From Heterostelium multicystogenum (taxonomy: Eukaryota > Evosea > Eumycetozoa > Acytosteliales > Acytosteliaceae), in NCBI GenBank assembly GCA_003667245.1, contig RCNN01000039.1, positions 50,302 to 114,301 of the forward strand: a stretch of 64,000 nt of DNA, read 5' to 3'. The position numbers and the translations under genes are program-made. Positions 23,328 to 35,039 of the stretch are shown one piece after another. Under the pieces are notes generated by a model. The model worked only from the letters and a program-made list of their open reading frames with translations, had not been told where the DNA came from and ran no database searches. How positions within the stretch are numbered: position 1 is the stretch's first letter; each line of letters opens with the position of its first letter.

Positions 23328-24501
23328 TATTTGTTTTTGTTTTTTTTCGTTTTTGGAATATTTTCTTTGTATCTATATCTCTTTCTATCTATTTGTCTAT
23401 TTGTCTTATCTATATATCTATCTATCTATTTATCACTATCTATATATCTATCTATCTTTTTAGACTATGTTTTAAAATGAATCAAAACATATTTTTATGA
23501 ATAAGGAATAATAATAATATATTATATAATATTAAAAAAAAGATATCTAAACTATGACTATGATATTCATTAACTAAACTAAATAAAATATAACAATAAA
23601 ATAATAATAAAACTAACAAATAATATAAGTAGCAAGATGAAAGATCGCGATCCCTATGTATATAGGAGAAAAAAAATCAATGACAATTTGTTGGGGTAAT
23701 TGTTAATCTATTATAATAAAATTAAAAACAAAAACAGTTAAAATGAAAATACTGAAAAATTAGGGTCTCCTGGTTTAAAGATATTGATACAACACAAACA
23801 GCACTTGATGTTGTGGTTATGTTTTAGATCAAAGCTTGCACGAATTAAGATCCTACGACGATTTGGTGGTACTTGATCAATATCTTTATCTATCTACCTA
23901 TCTTTCTATCAATCTATTCATTCATCAATCAAGCATTTTCTAGAAATTGTTATTTATTATTTGTAGACCAACCTAACCTAGTACTACTACTTCCAATCTA
24001 ATAAAATGAGAACCTTCCCCACCACATATCCGTTATTGGTCGCTACAGGCTAACGAATTAATTAATAGTCATTATCCACATGGAGGATGAGGGGTTGAGA
24101 TTATTCGGACTTCAATATCAAAGAACAATTACTATTATACCATTATGTATAAAAAACAAAATTAAATTCATTGAATTATAATATGCTAAACAAATGCCAA
24201 TTACTTTATCTTTTTAAATTGGTTGTAAATAATAAAACAATCACATACTGTAACAAACAACAATGAATGTGATTGAGTAAATATCAATATTAATTTTACA
24301 AAAAAGTCAAATTTAGTTTCAGGCTGAGTTTGTTTGCTTTGAACAACAACATCAAATATTAATTTGTTTAATTAAAAATCAAATTCCAAACAAACACACC
24401 CAACACCTTTTGCTATTGTATTTTATAAAAGTAGTCATACTACTACTATTATTTTTATTATTATTATTTAAGAAGTTATAAATAATATCATATTATATGA
24501 T
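23328..24501. other. Intergenic region between divergent genes
   Basis: AT-rich DNA with CTAT/TATC tetranucleotide repeats at 23370-23460 and 23880-23930. It holds the divergent promoters of membrane paralogue 2 and the alpha-mannosidase gene. No gene is seen. Confidence 0.6.
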
Positions 24502-27500
24502 ATGACTACACCAGCTACTAGAAATATCATTGTTGAGAGAATTGAAAAGTTCATTAGTGATACCTACTTCACTGATGTCAACATCAAAGGACGTATCTAC
24601 ACACAGTTCGAGCCTTCTGCTGTGCAATTGCAGGTCTCTGAGCGTTGTGATCGTATTCCATACAAAGGTATTGTTATCCTAAGTTACATACATATATACA
24701 TACCTACATATCATGATGGATCATCATTATTAATTCAATGAATGAGAATAGATGCTTTGAATTTAAAATATGAGCCTTGTTCTGTTGGTCGATCGTTTGG
24801 ACCGAGTTGGGCAACCTACTGGTTCAAGTTGAATATTGAAGTGCCTTCGTCAATGAAGGGTAAGGAGGTTCATCTACTCTGGAACAGTAGCTCTGAGGCC
24901 TTGATTTGGAGAGATGGTATACCTGTCCAAGGTTTGACTGGTGGCACATGGGTCGACAAGAGAATTGAATATAAACTAACCATAATTCATCTGGCAATGA
25001 GAAGTATCATTTCATGGTAAATATTTAATACCTGTGATTTAAACTTTAATAGACATCAACTAAATATTAATATTCTTTGATATATATATATATAATCAGA
25101 TTGAAATGGCATGTAATGGTATGTTTGGTGTTGGAAAAGATGGATTAATTAACCCATGTGATCCAGATAAGACTTTTGCTTTGACCAAGTGTGAATTGGC
25201 AGTGTTTGATAATGAATGTTATCAATTGTATACTTATTTCACAATGCTCTATGATATTGCCAAGAATTTCCCAGAAGGATCACTAAGAAGCAATCAAGCA
25301 CTCTATGTTGCTAATAACATGATCAACCACTGCGATATCAATGCACGTGATACATGGCCACAATGCATAAAGATGGCGAAGGAGTTTTTCAATCAAAAGA
25401 ATGGTGATAGCCAACACTCTGTAATTGCTACTGGCCATTGCCATATTGATGTTGCTTGGCTCTGGCCCTATGATGAGACCAAGAGAAAGGCAGCCAGATC
25501 ATTTGCAACACAGATTCTCTACATGGATTACTATCCAGACTACCAGTTTGTACAGTCACAGGCACAGCTCTATGCCTGGACCAAGGCACTGTACCCAGAG
25601 TTATACGAGAGAATCAAACAAAAGGTCAAGAATGGTCAGTTTGTCACTACTGGTGGTACTTGGGTGGAAATGGATGGAAATCTACCAAGTGGAGAGAGTT
25701 TTATCCGTCAGTTCCTGTTTGGACAGCGATTCTTTAAACAGGAGTTTGGTTCTTATTGTACAGAGTTTTGGTTACCAGATACTTTTGGATACAGCGGACA
25801 GCTTCCACAGGTCATCCGCCACATGGGAATTTCAAACTTTATCACACAGAAGCTCAGTTGGAACAACATTAATAAGTTCCCACATTCATCTTTCCACTGG
25901 GAAGGAATTGATGGAAGCAGAGTTTTATGCCATTTCCCTCCAGCAAACACATACAACTCTGCCGCAGATGTTAAAGAAGTCGTTCTATCGATGACAAACA
26001 ATAAGGATGCCCAACGTTCTAATAACTCACTCTTAGTCTATGGACATGGAGACGGAGGAGGTGGACCAACCATCGAGATGTTGGAGCGTTTGATCAAGAT
26101 TCCAAATACTGATGGAATCCCCAAAGTTACACTTGGATCCCCACGTGACTTTTTTGAAAGACTACAGCAGGATGCCCATAAACTAAATACATGGGTTGGA
26201 GAACTTTACTTTGAACTTCATCGTGGAACTTATACATCTCAAGCTAACTGCAAGCGTGGAAACAGAAAATGTGAATTTTTGCTCCATGATGTTGAAGCAG
26301 TATCAACTATTCTCGATGCCAACCGTGTTGCTTCATTCAAAATCCAAACTTGAGTGAGCAATGGGAGTTACTCTTGTTGAATCAGTTCCATGATGTATTA
26401 CCAGGATCATCTATTGGCTTAGTATACAAGGATGCTGCTGAGCATCATAAGAAGATCGAAAGCGACTGCATCCAACACTTGAATGGTTCACTTGGATTGC
26501 TTGGTAGTGGAACCGGTACCGATGTCTTATTCTTCAATCCAACTGGATTCACCGTTGAAAAGGTCATTGAGTTGCCAATCAATACCATCCCAACTCCCCA
26601 AATATCCTGCAACGAAAAGTCTCTTGCACTAATCAAGGTCCCATCATATGGTTTTACCAAGTTGTCTGCTACAGCAATGACTTCATCACTTACATCATCA
26701 GCAGTATCTGCCACCACTCAGTTTACAGTCAAAGTCGAAGAGTCAAATGACAACTACCAGCTTTCAAACTCATTCATTTCACTTACTTTAAAGAAGGACG
26801 GTACCATCTCAAGTCTCATCGATCGTGCACTCAACAGACAAGTAATTGCGGCAGGACAGTTTGGAAATCGTTTCGTACTCTATGACGATATTCCCTTGTT
26901 TTGGGATGCATGGGATGTTGAAATTTACTCACAAGAAAAATCCAAGCTTGCTGGTCCAGCTACTAGCAGCCGTGTATTAGAGACAGGCCCACTCAGAGTC
27001 ATTGTAGAGTTTGAACATGCCAACTTTGCTCACCAATCCACTTTGAAGCAGCGTGTTATCATGTATGCCAACACAAGTCGTATTGACTTTGAAACCAACA
27101 TTGAGTGGCATGAGGCTCACAAGTTGTTGAAGGTTGAATTCCCAACCACTCTCCGTGCCACAACTGCCTCATACGATATTCAATTTGGACATGTCCAACG
27201 TCCAACCCACTTTAATACCTCCTGGGATGTTGCCAAATTTGAAGTGTGTGGTCACAAGTGGGCCGATCTCTCTGAGTATGATTTCGGTTTAACCTTGTTG
27301 AATGACTGTAAATATGGATATTCCATCCACTCTGGTGTCATGAAGCTCAGCTTACTCCGTGCACCAAAGGCACCTGACGCTGATGCCGATATGGGCAGCC
27401 ACCAATTTACCTACTCGCTCTACGTACATAAGGGTAACCTACAACAAGGAGATGTTGTCTCTCAAGGATATCAAGTAAATACCAATCTCTACACTCAACT

Positions 27501-27795
27501 TGTCAACGCTGACTACCAGATTCTACCAACACTTATCAGTGTAGCAGGTAGTAACTCTGCAGTTTTGGAGACTATCAAGCGTGCCGAGGATAACAACGGA
27601 TACATTGTAAGAGTCTATGAGTCATTTGGTGGACACACCGACTTCCACTTTGTATCGGATCTTCCAATCAAACAGATTCAAGAGGTCAACGGTCTAGAAG
27701 AACCAACCACTCCTTCGACTTTGATTAAACTGAACACCAAGGTCAATCTCACACCATTCCAACTCAAATCATTTAGAATCCAAATGCAAAATTAA
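24502..27795 (+). CDS. Alpha-mannosidase, GH38, cytosolic MAN2C1 type
   Basis: Three exons (24502-24667, 24752-25016, 25100-27795) encode about 1,042 residues, the usual length for MAN2C1, which trims free oligomannosides in the cytosol. There is no signal peptide. The N-terminal domain has SFGPSWATYWFKL and EALIWRDGIPVQGLTGG. The GH38 zinc site starts at GHCHIDVAWLWPYDE (about 25435), and the nucleophile aspartate lies in EFWLPDTFGYSGQLPQ (about 25765). Later come YGHGDGGGGPT and LNQFHDVLPGSS, both diagnostic. Two slips break the frame: near 24980 (one base missing before NSSGNEKYHF) and at about 26346 (CAAACTTG for CAAAACTTG). Both look like sequencing indels, since homology continues immediately. 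Confidence 0.95.
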
Positions 27796-27962
27796 ATTAA
27801 TAATAATAATAAAATCCAGGATTCTATCCAAAAAAAGGAGTAGCACTCAGAATGAATTCAAAAAATTTAATTATTGTGTGATTTTTGCTTTTCATTGAAA
27901 TACCATTTTAGATAGAGGTGTACACGAGGTCGTGTATCTGATGCATTATCGTTGTCAACACC

Positions 27963-29259
27963 ATGAAAGATCGATGTCAACATTGTGGCTGTGATAATGC
28001 AAGTCATACAACCAACACTACTAGTAATATTGGTAGTAGTAGTAATAAATCATCACCTAGCAACAACTGTATAAATCAAAACCAACAACAACAACTACCG
28101 CAGCAACAACAGCAACAACACAATCAGTGAAGTGGCGAAAGATATTATATGAACATCAACCATTCCCTGATAATCATACAGACGAAACATTTTTAATAGA
28201 ATTGATACAAAATGGTTGGTACCCTACTTTAATAATACTAATCCTACTACAGCCACAAATCTTTATACTAACGTTAGTTATGTTGTGTTGCCATTTCATT
28301 TAGCAAACTTTATAAAATATGACTTCTGGAAGATAGTTATCGATAGCTTTACAGTGACACAACAGATTACATGCGTTATACTATTCGTTATTGTCTTCTT
28401 CCATTCACTCAAGCATACTCTTACATTGAGATTCCTTGTGAGTCTTGCAATGGTACTGCTGGTTTTAGGTTACATAGTCATTATTATCATTGATCCAACT
28501 TCAGATTGTAAGTCACATCAAGATGCTCGTCATCCAAATAGCTAACTAATGGAGCGATAATATAGTTCACTCTATAAAAGATAGTATACTACATGTTATT
28601 TTATTATTTGGTACAGTCTATGCACTATCGCCAGTGCTTAGAACATTGACCAACTCATTCAGCGATGATACTATATGGGCGCTAACGTTTATATTACTAC
28701 TGGCGCATCTTTTCTTCCACGACTACGGCTATACGAATAATGAATCACCTAAATTCTCTGCACCCATCTCACTCAATGCAGCGATATTTGCATCTGTTCT
28801 CCTTGGGTCTAGACTACCATCAAACATCCATGTATTTGTTTTGATTACCTACTCTTATACAAACATTTTGCACTCTTTCCAATTGCAAGACATCATATAA
28901 AGGTAAACAACTTGAATCACTACCATTCAATTGAGTATTAACAACATCCATTTCTATGCATAACTGTAGCGTCACTCATTAGAGCTACACACTGGCTTAA
29001 CAGTTATACTTTGTATAACATGTAGTTTACTACTCTTGGGTATGAGCACCTTGCTATCCTTCTTTTATATTGGCATTGTAATGACCATCACATTCATCTG
29101 TCCACTATGGCTAATATTCATTCAAAAGTACAAAAAGTAAGTATCAACCTATCATATTAGATATAAATCAACGTCAATTAACGATCTATTTAATTCAGTG
29201 AGATCAATGGTCCATGGGATGAAGCATCAGTTATATCTCAAAGTGGAGGTGAATTCTAA
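27963..29259 (+). CDS. PIG-C, GPI-anchor N-acetylglucosaminyltransferase subunit
   Basis: A homologue of PIG-C, a multi-pass ER subunit of the GPI-GlcNAc transferase that starts GPI-anchor synthesis. A Cys/Gln-rich N-terminal extension (MKDRCQHCG..., poly-Q) precedes the family block [19 protein letters not shown]. Downstream are [51 protein letters not shown] and the C-terminal [10 protein letters not shown], in PIG-C order. Introns are at 28508-28565, 28903-28969 and 29137-29198, all in phase. Single-base slips are needed near 28128, 28212 and 28867; the last clearly loses a T in a T-run. Six to eight hydrophobic helices are visible. Its GPI products may anchor surface proteins abundant in these amoebae. 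Confidence 0.9.
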
Positions 29260-29311
29260 TAAATCATCATCATCATTATCATCATTTACAATTTTATTAT
29301 TTATACATTGA

Positions 29312-29810
29312 TTAGTTTGTTGGCTTTGTTTGATCCTCTTCTTTTGGCTCCGTTTGTTTTCTAATTAGATCGCGTACAACAGTTTCAAGTAAACGAGTTG
29401 CATTGTCATAGAGTTTAAAATCAGTGTATATAGCAATGATACCAATCTTTTCGGCACGAGCCAAACAAATGCCGCTGGTTTGGCATTGGCCGTATATGAA
29501 TCCTTGTGCCGACTTTATAGGAGTGTATTTACAAACATCAATGACAATACCACTGACACGAGCCTTCCAACTTGCACCCTTCAACATTGATATCAACTCT
29601 GTCAGCTCTGCAGCAGACTTGTATTTAAAATTCTCTGTGCTTGCTTTAACTTTTGAATCATCCATATTTATAACACAATAGCTTGTAAAGTATTTACCAA
29701 CCGATAAATCTTTCATGGTATCCTACAAACCAGCTTGTTAGTATACCACAAAGACATTATGTCTAACAGATTATTATAATTATTATTCTTACTTCATAAT
29801 ACTCTTCCAT
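29312..29810 (-). CDS. Divergent profilin-like protein
   Basis: Two exons: 29810-29793 encodes MEEYYE, then an in-phase intron, then 29722-29312. The protein is about 142 residues. The layout resembles profilin: a beta-rich core, a GFIYGQCQTSGICLARAEKI segment matching the profilin strand pair around YGKKG...GV, IIAIYTDFKLYDNA like the VGIY strand, and a C-terminal amphipathic helix (LLETVVRDLIRK). Identity to classical profilin is low and a Lys/Glu tail is added. If correct, it would bind actin or poly-proline, but that is inference. The gene is convergent with PIG-C (53 bp between stops). Confidence 0.55.
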
Positions 29811-30263
29811 TTTTAATTATAATATATTAATACTAAATGTCAATAGATTGAATATTCTTTTTGTATGTTGATGCTGAGTGTACTTCAACAAAATTTATCT
29901 TGACAATTTAAAAACAAGATTTGTGAGGATTAATTGATGATCTACATCTTATTGTTCATTTTACAAGAATAAATAAAGATATATTTTAATCTCTATTGGG
30001 TTTGAAAGGTGTAGGCGAAGATGATTTGACCAACAATGATCACAACTTCATGGGTATTAAAGATATTCTGATTTAAGAAAGAAAGTCGAACTTGTTTATA
30101 AGATTAATTTAAAATAATAGTTATACTAGATAACTCTACTCACTGGCTTTACAAATATATAATATAAGTATTATTGAGAAAAGAAATATAAATATCTTTG
30201 TTGTTTATTTTAGACATATGTATAAACAAAAGTAATCCAAAGTTTATTAATTTAGTTTTATTT

Positions 30264-30995
30264 TTATTCATCATTGTATCTCGAAAAGAAAATGGATAAA
30301 ATACTAATAAGTATTGTGAAAGCACATGCAATAACTTTCAAGAAAAAATAAAGACGGAATAATTAGAATAGATTCTATTATAAAAAACAATAGTTGCTAT
30401 ACATACGTGCACATATCCAACCTTGAACAGGATTCCATTTTCCAATTTCGTCTTTTCCAATGAAATCCTCAACTCTGTCGGTTTGGCATTTTGGTTGATA
30501 GTATTTTTCACAATCCTTTCTCATTGCTCTTGGAAGACCAAGGAAAATAATAAAAACTGAGGAATGTGAACAAGAAGATCAAGAGTGGCAAAAACTTGGC
30601 AATCGGAATTAAAAATGGCACTTTCTTTAGGATACCCAAGCACGCGAGTGTTACAAAGACCAAAGTTACAATATTGGTAATCCACCTAGAACTGCAAATG
30701 CCAAAGATGCTCTATAGATATCGTGTGTATTATCATTTTGGTCCCATTTGAAAACAGTTTTATCAATCTTTATCTGATTGTATTTGAAATAGGTTTTACT
30801 ACCATCTTTATAGTTATCGACATACCTGAATGAATATCCAATCAATAGGAATTAATAAACATTAACAATATAATTCATATTATGATTTACTTTTAGAACA
30901 TACCAATAAGAAGAGAAGGCAACAATTAATAAAACCATAGGTACAAATAATAATACCAAAATTACAATATCTATTGTTTTTGTTTTTGTAGCCAT
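30264..30995 (-). CDS. Four-helix membrane protein (claudin/SUR7-like topology)
   Basis: Exon 1 starts at 30995 and encodes a first helix (IVILVLLFVPMVLLIVAF). An intron joins SSYW to YVDNYKDGSKTYFKYNQ, an extracellular loop. Two helices follow (NIVTLVFVTLACLGIL and FLPLLIFLFTFLSFIIFLG), then a Cys-containing loop (DCEKYYQPKC), and the last exon gives ACAFTILISILSIFF. The order helix, large loop, two helices, loop, helix is that of claudin/SUR7/PalI-like proteins. Two single-base slips (near 30677, missing T; near 30553, extra T) must be bridged. The specific family is not identified. Confidence 0.65.
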
Positions 30996-31629
30996 TTTAT
31001 TTATTATTTTTTTTTCAATAATAATAATATTTATTATATATATTCTAAAGAGATATTATATATTTATATTTATTACAAAAAAACTTGAGTTATTGTTATT
31101 TACTTTGTTTTCTTTTATATTTTAATCTATTTTAAACTACTTCATTTGATAAAATTTAAGTTAAAATATAATTGGATGAATAACAGAATTTATGATTATA
31201 ATAATTTCATTTTTATTTATTTGATTGTTTGATTAATTGATTGACTGTTATTTTTGATTATATATACATGGGTCCCATTGTGTATATTAAGTAATACTAC
31301 TACTAAATAATCATTGTTTAAACACACACACATATCAAAAAGTAAAAATAAAACACCATTAAAGTAAATCACACACACTTTCATATTATTATGTTTATGT
31401 ATATATAATAATAAAAGTGTGGTTTGATTTGATGACAATGATTAGAGATCATGGAGGTAAGTGGGAGTTACTTCTTATTGATACTTTTTTCAAAAAATTA
31501 ATAATCGACCAATGCCTTTTATGTAACAGGGGTGATCGGTGTCTTTGATGTTTTTTCTTGATATGGTTACCATTTCATTTTCAAAGAAAGAATCATGTCT
31601 AGATTGTTTAATAATAAAACTTTCTATAG
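30996..31629. other. Intergenic/5' region before the nuclease gene
   Basis: AT-rich DNA. A short frame near 31438 (MIRDHGG) ends at a GTAAGT donor, and a second short open piece follows an AG near 31528. Either could be a leader exon of the nuclease gene, but I cannot make a continuous frame into it. Confidence 0.4.
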
Positions 31630-32949
31630 ATGCTTGATGTAGTACCAACGGGATTGTTGGTCGGTGCTACCTACGTCCAATATAGGGCGGCAGAGGATAA
31701 GATTGAGCAGCTGAGAAAAGTGAACAAACTCATTGCTGTCGAAGAGCAACATCTGCAACACCACCTCACTGTGCTAGACGATAGCAAGACAAGACAGTCT
31801 GATATACAGAAGATCTCTAAGCTGCTTAGCTACATGAGAGAAGTCCTGCCTAGTAATATTGACTTTGAAAAAGCACTGCAAGAGAACCAACCTTTTGGAT
31901 CGCCTTTGCCAGTGTCAGAGAAGCATTGGACCTTGATGAAGAATGGACTGCCTGGTATTTGCAATCTGTGGTTCTACGACCAATTCATAGTGTCACATAA
32001 CCTTGAACGAAAGATTCCAAACTGGGTAATTCAGCGCATTGATGGTTTCTCCTTGCACAACCCTTCAGACTCAGACAAGCTTTCCGATCGAAAGTATTCT
32101 TACTTTACTGGAAATCATCCATCACTCGAGTCATCGCTACGTGCCGATAACAAAGACTATCTCGGCAGCGGATGGTCGCGTGGACATCTCGTTCCCGCAT
32201 CAGACATGGCACGATATCCACAGCAATCTATGAATCAGACTTTCCTTCTCAACTCCAATATAGTACCCCAAAACATGCAGAACAACGGTAACTTCTGGTA
32301 TAGACTCGAATGCTACTGCAAATCCACTCTTCCAAAGCAGTTCGATGCAGTCACAGTGGTATCGGGTCCACTATTCAAACCCAATCTAATCGAGCAAATT
32401 GAGATCGACCCCAATGCCAAACCCTCCAGATTCCCAAGAAAGACTCAGCGCAACTATGTTAAATACGAAGTGATCGGAGACAACAATGTCGCAGTGCCAA
32501 CGCACCTATTCAAGGTGATCATGGTCGAAAGAAAAGATATGCCCGAAGTTATGGTAGGAGCATTTGTCATACCAAATGAGCCAATAGGTTCTGATGCAGT
32601 GCTCACCGACTATGAAGTACCTATCGCTGCACTTGAGCGCGAGACCGGTTTACAATTCTTTAGACGACTCCAACAAAAGGCTCTCAATCTCTGCGAATAC
32701 ACCGACTGCAAAATGATGACAGAGCGCGAGCTCGACATATGGAACATACCAAGAAGAATAAGCTGGAGTAAGACTCAAAAAGAACTTGACAGAGTGATAG
32801 AAGATGCCAAATCAAAGAACATAGATATAACAACCGATTCTGTAAAAAATGCATATAATAATAAGATAAAAGAACTTGAAGAACAACAACAACAACAACA
32901 ACAACAAACAAGTACAATCTTAGCTCAGCCAACAACAGTGTCTAGTTAA
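31630..32949 (+). CDS. EXOG-type mitochondrial DNA/RNA non-specific nuclease
   Basis: A 439-codon frame for an endo/exonuclease G-like enzyme of the beta-beta-alpha metal (DNA/RNA non-specific endonuclease) family. The active-site block is GSGWSRGHLVPASDM (about residues 175-190), with the SRGH variant typical of EXOG rather than DRGH of EndoG. FLLNSNIVPQNMQNNGNFWY supplies the conserved metal-binding Asn. The C-terminal EXOG-specific region is present (VVSGPLFKP, GAFVIPNEPIG, CEYTDCKMM, YNNKIKELEEQ), followed by poly-Q. In animals EXOG repairs mitochondrial DNA. The N-terminus has a hydrophobic segment (VVPTGLLVGATYV) like a membrane anchor, and an upstream leader exon is probably missing because an AG precedes 31630. 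Confidence 0.9.
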   Translation: MLDVVPTGLLVGATYVQYRAAEDKIEQLRKVNKLIAVEEQHLQHHLTVLDDSKTRQSDIQKISKLLSYMREVLPSNIDFEKALQENQPFGSPLPVSEKHWTLMKNGLPGICNLWFYDQFIVSHNLERKIPNWVIQRIDGFSLHNPSDSDKLSDRKYSYFTGNHPSLESSLRADNKDYLGSGWSRGHLVPASDMARYPQQSMNQTFLLNSNIVPQNMQNNGNFWYRLECYCKSTLPKQFDAVTVVSGPLFKPNLIEQIEIDPNAKPSRFPRKTQRNYVKYEVIGDNNVAVPTHLFKVIMVERKDMPEVMVGAFVIPNEPIGSDAVLTDYEVPIAALERETGLQFFRRLQQKALNLCEYTDCKMMTERELDIWNIPRRISWSKTQKELDRVIEDAKSKNIDITTDSVKNAYNNKIKELEEQQQQQQQQTSTILAQPTTVSS

Positions 32950-33384
32950 TGATAAAGATCAAAATATTTAGCTCAGAATATTATATGATTTTGCCTTGAG
33001 ATGGATCAACAGAGTGTAAAAGAGATGAAAATGGTAAATCAAGCATATGTATTAATACTCTCATACATGACCAGAACTGGAGGCGTAAAGCATGCTAAAA
33101 TAAACAGAGCAATATTATTTAATTCGAATTTTATTATTGAAAGATATTGTTTATTTAAATAATAGCTATGTTGGGAGTTTAGAGATGATTGAATTACTCT
33201 TTTTGAGCAACTATTGCAGAGTAATCACTGTAAAGATTGACATCTCCATACTATATTCTTCAATGAATGGACATTATGAAGTTGTGAAAGATTATTAGGT
33301 GTGATAAATATTAAACCTCTTAAATTTGTTGATAGTTAGTTTCAAAATTTGTACGTAATTCGAAAAGGAAGGATTGATGATTTA
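32950..33384. other. Intergenic spacer
   Basis: AT-rich sequence between the nuclease gene and the tRNA. No feature is recognised. Confidence 0.6.
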
Positions 33385-33457
33385 GCCTCTTTAGCTTAGT
33401 GGATAGAGTGACTCCCTCCTAAGGAGTTAGGCGAGAGTTCGATTCTCTCAAGGGGCG
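33385..33457 (+). tRNA. tRNA-Arg (CCU)
   Basis: A 73-nt cloverleaf without an intron. The acceptor stem is GCCTCTT/AAGGGGC (one G-U pair), the D arm is GCTT/GAGT, and the anticodon stem is ACTCC/GGAGT with loop CTCCTAA, so the anticodon is CCU. The T arm is GAGAG/CTCTC with loop TTCGATT, and G is the discriminator base. It reads AGG codons. No retroelement is seen within a few hundred bases, although dictyostelid tRNA flanks are common insertion sites. Confidence 0.95.
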
Positions 33458-34228
33458 CACCTTTGAGAAATGAGCACAAAATGCGCGCATGAAGAGAAAT
33501 TAAAAAATTTAAAATTCTTTAAAAAACAAACAAATACAAATATTAAATGGTTAATTGTTTGAATGGTAAATACTCTTTACTTGCTTGATTTAAATACATC
33601 AAACAATTATTTTTGCTTTATCATTTGTGCAACTTTAAACCAAAAACATACCCAACAGATGTTTAATTTGTGCTGTTGACTCCACCATTGAATTATTTAT
33701 ACAATAATCACTGTTTAAAGACAAATATTTTTAATGTTTACTTTGAAAATAATACCTACTAAATTTCATTTACGATATTTAACATCATATAACATTGATA
33801 AAACAATTATTTTTTCTGTAAATAACTTAATAATAAATAAGAAGTTTATCATATTTAAGAAAGCTATTATTTATATTTATAATTATATATTTATAATTAT
33901 ATATTTATCACTATCATTATTACAAATGAATATATTTTGAATTGATTTCGACTTTTAATATTTTTAAAAATAACGAATGTTTGAAGTTTTAAAAAAAAGT
34001 AAAAAATATCAAAACTGAAAAGTGATAGGATTTTAAAAAAGTGAATGTTGATTGAAAAGCAAATGAATTCCTATCTATAAATGGATATTTATTTATTTTT
34101 ATAATAAACAACATGATTTGAATCATTAATTTGGTTTTATAAAGAAATAATATCTTTTTATTTTATTTACATGTACTGAAATAGTAAAGGTAACCAAACT
34201 GATCAGTAGATATCTATGTCACTATAAA
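33458..34228. other. AT-rich spacer downstream of the tRNA
   Basis: Extremely AT-rich. A 68-codon low-complexity frame at 33734-33940 is not accepted. No transposon remnants are visible. Confidence 0.55.
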
Positions 34229-35039
34229 TTAGAAATATACTGGATCAACAGTGGCAACCCAGCTTGCATTAGCACAGTAAACAACTGAGTCTGACCATGT
34301 TTGGAAAGTTAGGTCAAATCCATTATTGGTGACATTGGAGGCTTGAGCCAGGATACGGAGATTTTGGTTCTCATCGGCATCAATCTTTTTGCAATTGAAC
34401 TGCAATCTTTGGAACGACACCAACTGGGTATGGGCGAGTGAAGACTACTGGATAGGTGGCAGTACGTACTCCACTTCCAGAGGCAAGACTTCCAGAGTAG
34501 TGAACAACATCACCAATTTGGACACGTGGGATGGTTCTAAATATAGCATCGAATCTCATTGAGATATGATTGTTCCAGGTCAATGGGTGAATTGCAATGG
34601 TACGAGCAATGATTGGTGTGTTGAAACGATTGGTAACAATGGTGTTGTTGTCGGTGTTTCCATTGAATGTTGGTCCATCATACCATGAAGTTCCATCCAA
34701 GGTGTATCTAATCTTGTAAGAGGTAACTCTTTGATCATATCCTGCATCAGCACGACCTTGAGTTTGGATAGCAACAAATTCAACTGGTTCCAATGCACTG
34801 AGAGAAACCCATTGGTTGGTGTCGTTGGTCTTTGCGCACCAAACTTGAAGAAGCAAGGTTGTTTGGATCATTTCCCTTTACATAGTTAAGAGTACTAAAC
34901 TCGACCTATATTATAATTAATATAATTCCCAACTATTTTGTTCGGATATAAGAATACATACTGATGTTAAAGCACTCCAGTTGGAAGATGAACGAACGTT
35001 CAAATTACCATAAGCATTTCCACTGATTTCACCTGACAT
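34229..35039 (-). CDS. Discoidin (F5/8C domain plus H-type lectin domain)
   Basis: A homologue of discoidin I/II, secreted or cytosolic galactose-binding lectins of developing amoebae. Exon 1 (35039-34962) encodes MSGEISGNAYGNLNVRSSS. Exon 2 (34905-34229) carries the F5/8C discoidin domain (STLNYVKGNDPNNLASS, QGRADAGYDQRVTSYKIRYT, ARTIAIHPLTWNNHISMR) and then the C-terminal lectin domain (TRPYPVGVVPKIAV, LRILAQASNVTNNGFDLTFQ, YCANASWVATVDP). The length (about 270 aa) and lack of a signal peptide match the family. Two homopolymer slips occur, an extra T near 34848 and an extra A near 34391. A single copy is seen, whereas discoidin I genes are clustered in D. discoideum. Confidence 0.92.

Noticed and set aside
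26341..26353. Genuine split of alpha-mannosidase into two genes
   Set aside because: Restoring one A in an A-run makes the frame continuous through conserved sequence, and total length then equals MAN2C1.
28508..28620. PIG-C intron ending at the AG before TCTATGC (about 28617)
   Set aside because: It would delete a conserved segment; the AG at 28565 keeps phase and restores [14 protein letters not shown].
33200..33700. tRNA-flanking retroelement (TRE or DIRS type)
   Set aside because: No reverse transcriptase, terminal repeat or A/B/C module could be seen near the tRNA.
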